A stretch of DNA of 64,000 bases from CAIZQW01 sp942493055 (GCA_942493055.1 OW818680.1:2356001-2420000); one strand, 5' to 3'. Numbered from the stretch's first letter, positions 1 to 7,008 are shown. A program made the numbers and translations. The notes: generated by a model not told the origin, from the sequence alone.

Positions 1-194
1 CTGAAACAGACCGCGCCCTGTTCCAAACTTTCAGGCGCCTTCGCCTTGCCCACCCCGAATCTGCGCATTGGTCTAAGAACTCCACTCCAGTAGATGCTCA
101 TCATGGTACCGTAATCGTTCTCTCCCTCTCCGCCCATGGTGAAGTGCACGACATAATTTGACATGTCATCCCAGTTGTCCGGATGTAGTCTCAT
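1..194 (-). CDS. Partial gene at left edge, possible abortive-infection/DUF2971-like protein
   Basis: An open minus-strand frame starts at an ATG at 194 and runs off the left edge without a stop (64 codons seen). The N-terminus begins MRLHPDNWDDMSNYVVHFT and continues with a 'MMSIYWSGVLRP' segment, a 'FGVGKAKAPES' segment and 'GAVCFS' at the cut end. This pattern (HFT near the start, a -VLRP- turn, then AVCFSE) recalls bacterial proteins annotated as abortive phage resistance or DUF2971-like. That assignment is from memory of the pattern and is weak. A poor purine-rich site (AGCGAGG) precedes the start. It lies in line with three other small minus-strand genes. The C-terminal part, including any active site, is outside the window. 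Confidence 0.5.
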   Translation of the reverse strand, partial: MRLHPDNWDDMSNYVVHFTMGGEGENDYGTMMSIYWSGVLRPMRRFGVGKAKAPESLEQGAVCF

Positions 195-237
195 GTGGCC
201 TCGCTTTTATCAGTCTCCAAACGTTACGAGTTTACGT

Positions 238-266
238 CAGAAATAAGCCAAGGCGGCTTATTTCTG
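238..266. repeat. Perfect 12-bp stem hairpin over the antitoxin stop codon
   Basis: CAGAAATAAGCC at 238-249 and GGCTTATTTCTG at 255-266 are perfect reverse complements with a 5-base loop. The stop codon of the minus-strand antitoxin gene (258-260) lies inside the second arm. No T-run follows on either strand, so it is not a canonical intrinsic terminator. It may stop transcription, protect the 3' end, or belong to a recombination site. Confidence 0.6.
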
Positions 267-434
267 TACGTTGGAATCGGTTGTTCGGCGTCTTCGATCT
301 ACCAGACTTGTTAATGGCGACTGTTGTCGTTTTTTCAGGTCAGCTACAATTTCGCGAAGATTGTGATGAAACCGTGTCGCATAGGCTTCACGATTTTGCC
401 AAACTTCAGCTATGATTTCATCTTTGTATTTCAT
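258..434 (-). CDS. VapB-like antitoxin of a PIN-domain toxin pair
   Basis: A 58-residue protein starting MKYKDEIIAEVWQNREAY, with a central HHNLREIVADLKKRQ and a C-terminal LVDRRRR. This layout is typical of the small antitoxin-like proteins encoded next to VapC/PIN toxins. The start at 434 is chosen because AGGA lies six bases upstream. The frame stays open to an ATG at 491, but the extra residues (MKSVYIETSIPSYLTAR) are the N-terminus of a PIN toxin, not part of an antitoxin. No intact toxin follows downstream, so this is an orphan antitoxin or a remnant. The product would bind and neutralise a PIN ribonuclease and repress its own promoter by analogy with the family. Confidence 0.55.
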   Translation of the reverse strand: MKYKDEIIAEVWQNREAYATRFHHNLREIVADLKKRQQSPLTSLVDRRRRTTDSNVQK

Positions 435-440
435 CACTAT

Positions 441-491
441 CCTAGCTGTCAGATAGCTAGGAATGGATGTTTCTATGTAGACGCTTTTCAT
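441..491 (-). pseudogene. 17-codon remnant of a VapC/PIN toxin N-terminus
   Basis: Codons from the ATG at 491 encode MKSVYIETSIPSYLTAR, which matches the first beta-strand and first catalytic-acid region (E-T-S) typical of VapC-like PIN toxins. The remaining ~120 residues expected of the family are missing, and the frame runs straight into the antitoxin gene. It looks like the scar of an internal deletion between tandem toxin-antitoxin copies. It could alternatively be translated as a 77-residue fusion. Confidence 0.5.
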
Positions 492-552
492 GTCTTAAAT
501 TATACCCAATGGTGGTGTGCGACGCAACCTCAAGATTTATCAAACAACGCTT

Positions 553-589
553 GCCTTGACGGAAGGCCGTAGGCTGCACCGTCCAAGGC
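553..589. repeat. 10-bp stem with one bulged base between two minus-strand genes
   Basis: GCCTTGACGG at 553-562 pairs with CCGTC-C-AAGGC at 579-589, leaving a single unpaired C. It sits just 3' of the 596-1042 gene. Folded palindromes with a bulged base between co-oriented small genes recall integron attC sites, but no convincing GTTRRRY core is present and the bulge is on the less expected strand. Confidence 0.45.
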
Positions 590-595
590 TTGGTC

Positions 596-1042
596 TCACT
601 TCCACTTCTCTGTCTTGAACTTGCCTTCGTAATCATAAGTCAGCACATCTGCCTTCGAAGTGATGGCGAAGATGACAGCTGTTCCCTTCTCGTACTGGAA
701 TACATCCAGAACGTGTTGGTCCTCGAAAACGAAGTGGGCGCTCCTCAACACCTTGTTCTTTCGGATGTGGTCACTGAGTCTGACCTCCTGCAATTTCTTG
801 CCCTGGAACAAGGCGCTCTTGCCGATGATGGTCTTGTCGTTGGATTCCGAATGGGCGATTTCCTTCGGGCCAACACGGATTCGCCAGTGGGCCATTTCTA
901 TCCAGAGGGTGAACTCCCCCTTGGGTTTTCCGTCTGGATCACGTCGTCTTTGTCCGAACTCGAAAAACAGAAACGATCCAAACCCCTTCCAGACGCTCCA
1001 CGGGGTTCTGCCTATGATTGAGTTGAGCAAGGTTTTGTTCAT
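596..1042 (-). CDS. Hypothetical protein, 148 residues
   Basis: I do not recognise a named family. The protein begins MNKTLLNSIIGRTPWSVWKG, followed by 'FGSFLFFEFGQ' and 'FTLWIEMAHWRI', a beta-rich pattern seen in small uncharacterised bacterial proteins that start with a G-x-G-S-F-L-x-x-E-F-G strand. No signal peptide or membrane segment. The frame is open to 1090, but the start at 1042 is preferred because the upstream residues (MGNGYAVLRGRRSGYK) overlap a palindromic intergenic sequence. No good ribosome site is visible at either start. It lies between palindromes on both sides, oriented like its neighbours. Confidence 0.55.
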   Translation of the reverse strand: MNKTLLNSIIGRTPWSVWKGFGSFLFFEFGQRRRDPDGKPKGEFTLWIEMAHWRIRVGPKEIAHSESNDKTIIGKSALFQGKKLQEVRLSDHIRKNKVLRSAHFVFEDQHVLDVFQYEKGTAVIFAITSKADVLTYDYEGKFKTEKWK

Positions 1043-1045
1043 TTT

Positions 1046-1102
1046 ATAACCCGAACGTCGCCCTCTAAGCACGGCATAGCCGTTGCCCAAGAGGACTGGT
1101 TA
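1046..1102. repeat. Nested three-stem palindrome, attC-like
   Basis: Three nested complementary pairs: TAACC (1046-1050) with GGTTA (1098-1102), CCTCT (1062-1066) with AGAGG (1090-1094), and ACGGC (1071-1075) with GCCGT (1079-1083). The stop codon of the 1100-1444 gene falls in the outer arm (TGCTAAC in gene sense), as is common in integron cassettes. The other outer core does not match GTTRRRY well. Confidence 0.4.
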
Positions 1103-1444
1103 GCAGTTTGTTTTGGCCTCTCCAGGAATCGCCCGTAAAATGCGGACTAAGTAGTAAAGCACAGCTGCCAGCACCCCCGAAGTCAGTCCCAAGAGAGCCC
1201 AAAGCCAAGCAGAGGCGTTGTCTTTTCTAGCCGTTGAGAAAAGCCATATCGCAATGCCAATGTCTACCATCTTGCCAATCACAACTGACACCCACGAAAA
1301 CATATATGTCAAATGCTTGAGATGCGGCAATTCTGCCTGTGACACATGCTCGGGTATGAGGTACAGACCCACATATGATGACAGAGGCAGTGATATAACC
1401 CAAAGTACAATGATAAGTAGCGCAAGCTTTTCGATATTTTTCAT
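1100..1444 (-). CDS. Small membrane protein, 114 residues, unknown function
   Basis: Three hydrophobic stretches are evident: residues ~6-28 (LALLIIVLWVISLPLSSYVG), ~47-69 and ~78-103, so a three-helix inner-membrane protein is likely. The tail EAKTNC is hydrophilic. No known motif recognised. The start at 1444 has an AGAGAG ribosome site about five bases upstream. The gene is oriented with its downstream neighbours, but the palindrome between them argues against a simple operon. Candidates include an immunity or stress membrane protein carried on a cassette, with no direct support. Confidence 0.6.
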   Translation of the reverse strand: MKNIEKLALLIIVLWVISLPLSSYVGLYLIPEHVSQAELPHLKHLTYMFSWVSVVIGKMVDIGIAIWLFSTARKDNASAWLWALLGLTSGVLAAVLYYLVRILRAIPGEAKTNC

Positions 1445-1807
1445 GTTTCTCTCTGCTAACGTTTAATGTGCCTCACGTGTCTTTTACTGGCAACCTTGCC
1501 AGCGATAGCCAAAGTGTTGCGCTTTCTGATGGCAAAATCAAGTTGAAAGCGACTGTATCTGAACGAAAGCTGGACAAGCGCCCCGGCCAGAGGAGCGGAA
1601 ATTAACGGAGAGGAGTAACTTGGAAAGGAATAATGGAATGCTGGAATCTTGGAATATTGAAAGAAAACACGCTTGGGAGGGACGAGCGTCTGCTCGTCCT
1701 AGGCACGCAGACGCGTGCCCCTCCCAGAGACGGTATCCCGTCTCCCCCCATCATTCCAACATTCCCATATTCCAACATTCCAGTTTGAAGTTACAGTCAC
1801 CCCCGCC
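1445..1807. other. Gene-poor stretch with palindromes and repeat element
   Basis: No convincing coding frame. It holds a perfect 7-bp palindrome (CTGGCAA at 1487-1493, TTGCCAG at 1496-1502), a 7-bp inverted pair (CGCTTTC at 1520-1526, GAAAGCG at 1545-1551), a GTTAGCA motif on the minus strand (1454-1460) just upstream of the membrane-protein gene, and the composite repeat at 1635-1783. Confidence 0.6.
1635..1783. repeat. Composite inverted element: octamer arrays flanking twin hairpins
   Basis: The left side has three octamers GGAATGCT, GGAATCTT, GGAATATT (1635-1658). The right side has their complement-type array ATTCCAAC, ATTCCCAT, ATTCCAAC, ATTCCAG (1753-1783). Between them, GGGAG (1675-1679) and CTCCC (1721-1725) close two perfect hairpins: GGACGAGC/GCTCGTCC with loop GTCT (1680-1699) and GGCACGC/GCGTGCC with loop AGAC (1702-1719). 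The two loops are complementary to each other, so they could kiss. It lies 3' of the glycoside hydrolase gene and may be a non-autonomous intergenic repeat. Confidence 0.7.
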
Positions 1808-4600
1808 TCACGGGGCTGTGAAGAGTATCCACGTGCGGCTGCGGGCGGGGATCTTGACCGTGAGCGTGACGGTGTAGTCGCGGTTGAGTTTCTGCTTTTT
1901 CAACGCTTCGCCATTGACGGAGATGACTGCGGCGTCCGAGAGTCCGGCATAATAGAGCGGAACGCTGATCTCGCGTTCGATCGCCTCTTCCAGCGGGTTA
2001 TAGAAGACGGCGAGCGCCTTCTCTTTGCCCTGCGGATTTACATGCACGAAGCCGTCCCAGTCGCGTCCGTCAGGACGGCGCAGATGGATGATGTCGGCAT
2101 CAAGCACTTCGCGATGGGCCTTGTAGAAGGAGACCCATTTCTTCACGAGTGCCTTGGTGTCCTCGGTGTCGTAGATGCGCGGGCCGCGGTAACACGCTTG
2201 GACGCCTGCTCCGAAGAGGTTGGAGAGGCGCGCTTCGTAGTGATCCAGATGTTCGCAGAGCGGTTCGATGGTCGCGGCCGCGCCGCCGCCATGGTACTGG
2301 GTGAGGGGCACGAACATCCAGCCCATGGAGGAGGTCTTCTCCCAGGTCCCGTCATAGATGTTCTGGCGCTCGATGATCTCCTGCTCGGCGCGGGGCAGGC
2401 TCCAGTTGTTCTCTTTGTAGTTCATGGCGCACTTGCTGGCGCCGTTGAGGTAGTACCAGTCCGGGATGTTCAGATAGACCCCGTTTGCGCGGCACCATTT
2501 GTAGAGCCCGGCAATCGCCTGGAACTGCACCCACTGGGAGTCGGCCAGCCCCTTGTGATACGGGTGGTCAATCGCGGCGCAGGTGTCGCCCGGATAGGAG
2601 CCGTCGTGCTCGAGGATGGCGAAGCCGGTGTTGCTCATGAAGGCCTTGAGCTGCTCAAGATACGCAACGCCCCACGTGGAGCCGAGGCAGGGCATCACGC
2701 CGTATCGGACGCGGTTGCCCGGCCCCCGGCAGTTGTCCTCCTTGGTCTTCGCGCCGCGGCTGGCCAGCAGGGAGTAGGCGCCGATGACGATGCCCTTGCT
2801 CCGCGCATAGTCCGCCACCTCCTTGTACTTCGCCTGATAAGCTGCGTCCGTGTTCTCCATGTTCATGCCGCTGCCGAAGCTGAGGATGATCATCTCCACG
2901 CCGACCTCGGACGCCTGGTCGATGATCTTGCGGATGGCCTCGGGGTTGTTGGAGATCAGATGGACCATGACCGGATTCTCCTGCGTCCACGGCGCGATGG
3001 TGCGATACATGCGGCGCTGGGCGAGTCCGCGGCGTTCGCGCTCGTGGCTGTCGCGGAAGAGTTCGAAGGCACGGATCGAGGTCATCTCCGCGCCGGGCGC
3101 AAGCTCGACGCCGGGACCGAACTCCGGCGCGACCTCCAGCAGCGCGGGGGTCTGGCACTCGTAGTTGATCTGCGTGCCGTAGGAGGGGTCGTTCTTGAAA
3201 CGGACCGAGTGCTGGTTGGCACCCTTGCCGGTCATGTTCATGAAGGCGTAGTCGGTTTCGACGTAGAGGCTCGGAGACTCCCAGCGCGGATTGGACTCTG
3301 TGGAGCTTTCGTTCTCCATGATCTTCAGCGTCTCCACCAGTGTGCGGTCCACGCGCACGGGCTTTGACGCTGTGTTGCGGAGGGTCAGCCACTTCTCGAT
3401 GAGCGGAATGTTGTCGTAGATCGCATAGTGCACCTGGATCTCGGGCAGATCCTTGCGCGCCGGGGCAGGCGCCCCCTCGGGTTCGGCGCCGAAAAGGACG
3501 ACGCGGGTCACATGGCAGCGGATCAGCTTCTCCTTGTCCGCGCTCGGAAGGTCCTTGCCCATGCCGTCCCGTCCGACCTTGCCGACGCGGAGGGCCGTGG
3601 GCGTCGCAGGACAGGCAGCCGTGCCGATCCGCAGGAACTTCACGTTGTCCTGAGACGCTTCGCACAGGGCCGTCTTGCCCTCCAGGCGGACGCGCAGCGT
3701 CACCGACTTGGCGCGGTCCAGGACGCTGCCCAGCGGCGTACCGTTGATGTCGCAGCGCGCCTGATTGGGGCGGAAGACAAAGGTGACGTTGCCGGCGGGC
3801 GTCACGAGCGCGAGCCCGGGTCCCCAGACATTGGAGAGCGTGTCATCGCCAGCATCCACTGTGACCTCGGCCGTGACAGCCTCCTTGGGCCAGACGCGTT
3901 CCGCATAGACCGCAGTCTCGGGCGGCGTGTAGATCTCGCCGGCCTTGCCCTCGTTACAGAAGGAGGAGCGCGGATGCAGCGTGCTCGCCTGGACCTTCCA
4001 GGAGCCCTCCAGTTTCGGAATGAAGGTCTCCTCGAAGAGCACCTTGCCGGAGAGTTTGGCCGATGCTCCGGCAGGCGGAAGGAAGGTTAGTGTCACTGCC
4101 TTGCCAGGCGCCGGCCATGGGTAATCCTTGGCCAGCCATTCGGGGCGCTTCTTCCAGGGGAAGCGCGCGGCGAGCGGTTCCTCCTTCCAGCCGGAGAAGC
4201 GATAGGCATTGGGCATAGCGCGGAGCGACTCCAGCCACGCGGCCTTCAAAAAGTTCTGGCAGGGTTGGCCCTCCAGTCCGCCGACGGCGTACTCGATGCC
4301 ATCCAGCGTGACCTTCGCCTCTGGACCTGTGGCCCGCAGAAGCTGCTCATTCGAAACCAAGTTCCGGTAGTCCACCGTCGCTGCATTGGGTGCCAGGCGA
4401 AAGACGCGACGGACCAACCCGTTGTCCAGCGTCAAGGAATGCTCAGCCTTGCTCTCGGTGATCTCTGCTTTGAACGCCGCCGGGCTGACGAGCCAGTCAA
4501 CAGACGGATTGCTCGCAGAGGGTGCGGGACGCTCCGCACGAACACCTTGAGCAAGAACAATGACGAGTAGAATGACTAAACCTGCATGTTTCATGTTCAT
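1808..4600 (-). CDS. Secreted alpha-galactosidase-like (clan GH-D type) glycoside hydrolase
   Basis: A 930-residue protein with a signal peptide (MKHAGLVILLVIVLAQGVRA). The N-terminal ~530 residues are beta-rich and resemble the large beta-sandwich of GH36-like enzymes, apparently with a concanavalin-like insert around residues 190-370. A TIM barrel follows from about residue 545 (MVHLISNNPEAI, VEMIILSFGSGMN). The strand motif ILEHDGSYPGD near residues 661-671 is where the catalytic carboxylate of this clan is expected. A C-terminal beta domain ends the protein (residues ~840-930). It probably removes terminal sugars from a polysaccharide outside the cytoplasm; the specificity cannot be read from sequence. 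AAGGA precedes two close ATGs (4600 and 4594); the second has the better spacing. Confidence 0.75.
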   Translation of the reverse strand: MNMKHAGLVILLVIVLAQGVRAERPAPSASNPSVDWLVSPAAFKAEITESKAEHSLTLDNGLVRRVFRLAPNAATVDYRNLVSNEQLLRATGPEAKVTLDGIEYAVGGLEGQPCQNFLKAAWLESLRAMPNAYRFSGWKEEPLAARFPWKKRPEWLAKDYPWPAPGKAVTLTFLPPAGASAKLSGKVLFEETFIPKLEGSWKVQASTLHPRSSFCNEGKAGEIYTPPETAVYAERVWPKEAVTAEVTVDAGDDTLSNVWGPGLALVTPAGNVTFVFRPNQARCDINGTPLGSVLDRAKSVTLRVRLEGKTALCEASQDNVKFLRIGTAACPATPTALRVGKVGRDGMGKDLPSADKEKLIRCHVTRVVLFGAEPEGAPAPARKDLPEIQVHYAIYDNIPLIEKWLTLRNTASKPVRVDRTLVETLKIMENESSTESNPRWESPSLYVETDYAFMNMTGKGANQHSVRFKNDPSYGTQINYECQTPALLEVAPEFGPGVELAPGAEMTSIRAFELFRDSHERERRGLAQRRMYRTIAPWTQENPVMVHLISNNPEAIRKIIDQASEVGVEMIILSFGSGMNMENTDAAYQAKYKEVADYARSKGIVIGAYSLLASRGAKTKEDNCRGPGNRVRYGVMPCLGSTWGVAYLEQLKAFMSNTGFAILEHDGSYPGDTCAAIDHPYHKGLADSQWVQFQAIAGLYKWCRANGVYLNIPDWYYLNGASKCAMNYKENNWSLPRAEQEIIERQNIYDGTWEKTSSMGWMFVPLTQYHGGGAAATIEPLCEHLDHYEARLSNLFGAGVQACYRGPRIYDTEDTKALVKKWVSFYKAHREVLDADIIHLRRPDGRDWDGFVHVNPQGKEKALAVFYNPLEEAIEREISVPLYYAGLSDAAVISVNGEALKKQKLNRDYTVTLTVKIPARSRTWILFTAP

Positions 4601-4841
4601 TTTTCCTTCATTTATTGATCAGCTTAATTTCTTCTTGCACGCAGCCGGCACAAGGCCTTATCAATAAATACAGCTGTTTAAGAAAAGAATCCCCGTTTTT
4701 TGTTTTTGAATTATGCACGATTCGTCCTCTTTTATCAAGCACGCATCTGCTCCGGGCGTACAGCTGCGAGTTGTTTGCAACTTTCCCAAAACTAGGATGT
4801 TCGATGTTCGACGTTCGATGTTGAATGTTCGATGTTCTTAA
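4601..4841. other. Intergenic region with heptamer array
   Basis: This 241-base gap separates two co-oriented minus-strand genes and presumably carries the promoter of the glycoside hydrolase. I see no further gene in it. Its end near the hydrolase stop codon is taken up by the GATGTTC array. Confidence 0.5.
4796..4837. repeat. Six tandem GATGTTC heptamers
   Basis: Six consecutive 7-base units read GATGTTC, GATGTTC, GACGTTC, GATGTTG, AATGTTC, GATGTTC. Together with the octamer array at 1635-1783, they bracket the glycoside hydrolase gene. Such arrays are unlikely to code and may be slippage-prone or protein-binding. Confidence 0.85.
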
Positions 4842-6485
4842 CTACTTTCGCAAGGGACGTGTATCTTTTTTCATAATTTGAAATGTGCGCTCTACAGGTT
4901 TCGCACTTTTCAGGCGCGGCTCAGACGCCCGTCCGTACTGCCAGGCAACGACAGTGACCCTGACAGGATATTTAGCACGCGCAGGTAGCGCTGTGAACGT
5001 GAGCATATCGACCGCCACTTCAGCCGGACCTTCGCGAACGTAAAAATATACGGGTACGCCCGCATCGGACGCTGCCTGCAATCGAACCGACGACGTCCCC
5101 GCGCGCTGATCAGGAATCGGCTGGAAGGTGATGCGCTGCTCGGCACCCTGTTCGTTACGCAGCGGGATGTGCATCACAGCCTGCTGTGCCGCGCGCTTAT
5201 ACTCTGTATCGCCCGGATGGGTCGCCATGAACCAGATTTCGTTTGACCGCTTCGAATTGTTCATGCCCATGCGATAGAAGTTTACAGCAAAGGTGTCGGC
5301 GCTGATTTTGACCACCGGACCGCAGATGCGCTCAAGGGTGACCGGCCCGTTGCCTTGCGCATGTCCGACCGGACTTCCGACGGGCAGTCCGGTCCACCGA
5401 ACAGGTCTCCCCTCCGGCACAGTATCCAGAAAACCGCCCGTGAGTTTGAAGGTCATGCCATCCGAGCCAGGAAGAAACCTCAAATCTACCTGAGCATGCG
5501 CCTTCGGATTCTGCCCGACGATTTTCCCTTCCTGCACATAGCCGAGCAGTTGCGTCTTCTTGTTGCAGTAAGTAGCCTGCAGTCGCTCGGTGGCCCGCGC
5601 CTGCTCACCGTCAAAACACCAGAAGGTTTCGTTCATGTCGCCCGTGTAGTGCCCGACAGGGGCAGCAGGCGCACGCGGCGGTTTGTCCATGCGCCAGCGA
5701 TCGATCAGCCAGCCTTGCTTCAGCGGAGCAACAGACTTAAGCGGCCCAGACTGCATGGGCAGACGCGCCTGCACAGCGCTGCGCAGATACACGGCCAGAA
5801 ACGCGGCGAGTTCGTCATGCGTGTCGAAGTGCCCGCCTCCAGCATCAGAGAGCATTGAAAAGGGAACCGCCGGATAGGCACGACGGAATGCCAAGGATCG
5901 TCCAGCGCGCTCGTCTGCCCACTCATATTCACCGCTCACGAGAAGCACCGGCACCCCCGTCAGTTTCTCACCTGCCCCACACAGCGGCGGCCGTTTCATA
6001 TCAGGCCAGGACCCTTTCAACGAGATCGCCGCCAGTGTGCTGTCCGGATTGTGCATGGCATAGAGATACGGGAAATCTGCCAGGGCCGAGTGGCCGATAG
6101 CAATGACCGGCGCGTGCTCGAGTTCAGCGTAGCCCGACTCCGCAGCCAGCAGCCGGAACAGCTCTTCAAAATACTTTTGTTCGCGCTCGCCAAATTGGGC
6201 CTGCCCGCCGAGCGGCGGTGTAATCCAGATTTCAGCGATGCCGAGTTTCGCAAGCTCCGCACGGAAGAGCGCGTTCTCAAACAACGGCTCCTCCAGCATA
6301 TTGTGCTGTCCGATGATTACGGCGCGTACGCGCTCGCACGTCGGCGGAATCCAGAGGAATGCGCGCGGCGGTTCCTTGGTTTCATCACTGATGACTGATG
6401 GGATCTGCACTGCCCATTGCCACTCCGCGGCAACAAGGCGGAGTGCCAAACCGACCCATATTGTCAGCACAAGGCATGATTTCAT
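4842..6485 (-). CDS. Secreted alpha/beta-hydrolase (esterase-like)
   Basis: A 547-residue protein with a signal peptide (cleavage near LRLVAA-EW). Residues ~45-245 form an alpha/beta-hydrolase core: an oxyanion-region strand (VRAVIIGQHNM), the nucleophile elbow G-H-S-A-L with Ser133, an acidic candidate in 'VSGEYEWADER' (Glu186/Glu188), and a catalytic His in GGGHFDTHDE (His219). The C-terminal ~250 residues are beta-rich, with one or two Ig/FN3-like domains, probably carbohydrate binding. It may deacylate a polysaccharide, which fits the neighbouring glycoside hydrolase. The coding-strand promoter region contains a long poly-C tract (poly-G on the plus strand) 38-58 bases from the start. Confidence 0.75.
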   Translation of the reverse strand: MKSCLVLTIWVGLALRLVAAEWQWAVQIPSVISDETKEPPRAFLWIPPTCERVRAVIIGQHNMLEEPLFENALFRAELAKLGIAEIWITPPLGGQAQFGEREQKYFEELFRLLAAESGYAELEHAPVIAIGHSALADFPYLYAMHNPDSTLAAISLKGSWPDMKRPPLCGAGEKLTGVPVLLVSGEYEWADERAGRSLAFRRAYPAVPFSMLSDAGGGHFDTHDELAAFLAVYLRSAVQARLPMQSGPLKSVAPLKQGWLIDRWRMDKPPRAPAAPVGHYTGDMNETFWCFDGEQARATERLQATYCNKKTQLLGYVQEGKIVGQNPKAHAQVDLRFLPGSDGMTFKLTGGFLDTVPEGRPVRWTGLPVGSPVGHAQGNGPVTLERICGPVVKISADTFAVNFYRMGMNNSKRSNEIWFMATHPGDTEYKRAAQQAVMHIPLRNEQGAEQRITFQPIPDQRAGTSSVRLQAASDAGVPVYFYVREGPAEVAVDMLTFTALPARAKYPVRVTVVAWQYGRASEPRLKSAKPVERTFQIMKKDTRPLRK

Positions 6486-6523
6486 CTAAATTCCTTTTAT
6501 TTGCATAACTGAAAACCCTCAAT

Positions 6524-6544
6524 GGGGGGGGGGGGGGGGGGGGG
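6524..6544. repeat. Poly-G tract, 21 bases
   Basis: Uninterrupted G run on the plus strand, hence poly-C upstream of the minus-strand alpha/beta-hydrolase start at 6485. Long G/C homopolymers are typical slipped-strand sites. Between start codon and promoter it could change expression, or its exact length may be a sequencing artefact. Confidence 0.9.
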
Positions 6545-6708
6545 TTGAGGATGCTCATCTTCGTGGAATACTTGACAGTCTAACAAATTCGGCAAAGGCT
6601 CGCAAGGCATCAAGTGGCGCGATTCTCTCTTCCGAGACTTCTCCGTGCGATGCAACGACATGTTTTTTTTGTTTTCAGTTGCCTTCTTCGGACGGTTTAA
6701 GTAAACTA

Positions 6709-6748
6709 TTGACTTAAAGTTAGTCAATTTTTGACATTACCATTGACT
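6709..6748. promoter_or_regulatory. Cluster of TTGAC half-sites with a 6-bp inverted pair
   Basis: TTGACT at 6709-6714 and AGTCAA at 6722-6727 form an inverted pair with a 7-base spacer. TTGACA (6731-6736) and TTGACT (6743-6748) follow. Four copies in 40 bases in a divergent intergenic region suggest an operator cluster and/or -35 elements; -10 matches are only moderate on either strand. Confidence 0.4.
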
Positions 6749-6802
6749 TATCGATACCTAGAAGAATGGATGTTTGACCATGAAGAAAGCAGAGGTTACA
6801 CG

Positions 6803-6907
6803 ATGAAGAGCAACAACGGACGGCTGACGCAGAAGGCCGTTGCAGCGATGCGGGGCCTCTTTCCCTCCTTGCTGATTTACCCCCTTTTACTTGGTTACAT
6901 TGTTTAG
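6803..6907 (+). CDS. Possible 34-residue hydrophobic peptide
   Basis: An ATG with AGAGG seven bases upstream opens a short frame ending at TAG. The peptide starts MKSNNGRLTQKAVAAMRG and finishes with a hydrophobic stretch (LLIYPLLLGYIV). A shorter 8-codon frame (MKKAEVTR) overlaps its start. No family recognised; it could be a leader peptide for the operon or chance. Confidence 0.25.
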   Translation: MKSNNGRLTQKAVAAMRGLFPSLLIYPLLLGYIV

Positions 6908-6969
6908 CCTGATGATAGTGGATCCTATTATTTTAATTACAAAAATTACAAGTGACCCGAGGGGTTGGC

Positions 6970-6990
6970 TTTGCTATTCTCAATAGCAAA
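6970..6990. promoter_or_regulatory. Perfect palindromic operator candidate before the amino-sugar operon
   Basis: TTTGCTATT (6970-6978) and AATAGCAAA (6982-6990) are perfect reverse complements around CTC. The site lies just upstream of the GGTGAGG ribosome site of the first operon gene, so a bound repressor would block the promoter or early elongation. The AraC-LacI regulator inside the operon is an obvious candidate ligand sensor, but no binding specificity can be read. Confidence 0.6.
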
Positions 6991-7008
6991 TAGGTGAGGT
7001 ATTCGATC

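Larger units (their letters stand above)
6486..7008. other. Divergent intergenic region between hydrolase and amino-sugar operon
   Basis: About 520 bases separate divergent transcription units. It contains a 21-base poly-G run, a cluster of TTGAC half-sites, a possible 34-codon frame and a perfect 9-bp palindrome next to the ribosome site of the first operon gene. No larger coding frame is credible here. Confidence 0.7.

Noticed and set aside
553..589. Firm call of an integron attC site
   Set aside because: The stem and bulge are suggestive, but the required GTTRRRY-type core is absent and the bulge is on the less expected strand, so it is only listed as a palindrome.
1715..3367. Long plus-strand open frame (550 codons) opposite the glycoside hydrolase
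   Set aside because: It is the antisense shadow of a GC-rich gene: no ribosome site, biased low-complexity composition and no recognisable domain, while the minus-strand frame has a signal peptide and family motifs.
6497..6727. Minus-strand small frame running through the poly-G tract (poly-proline)
   Set aside because: The seven prolines come only from the homopolymer; no ribosome site or family match, and the region looks regulatory.
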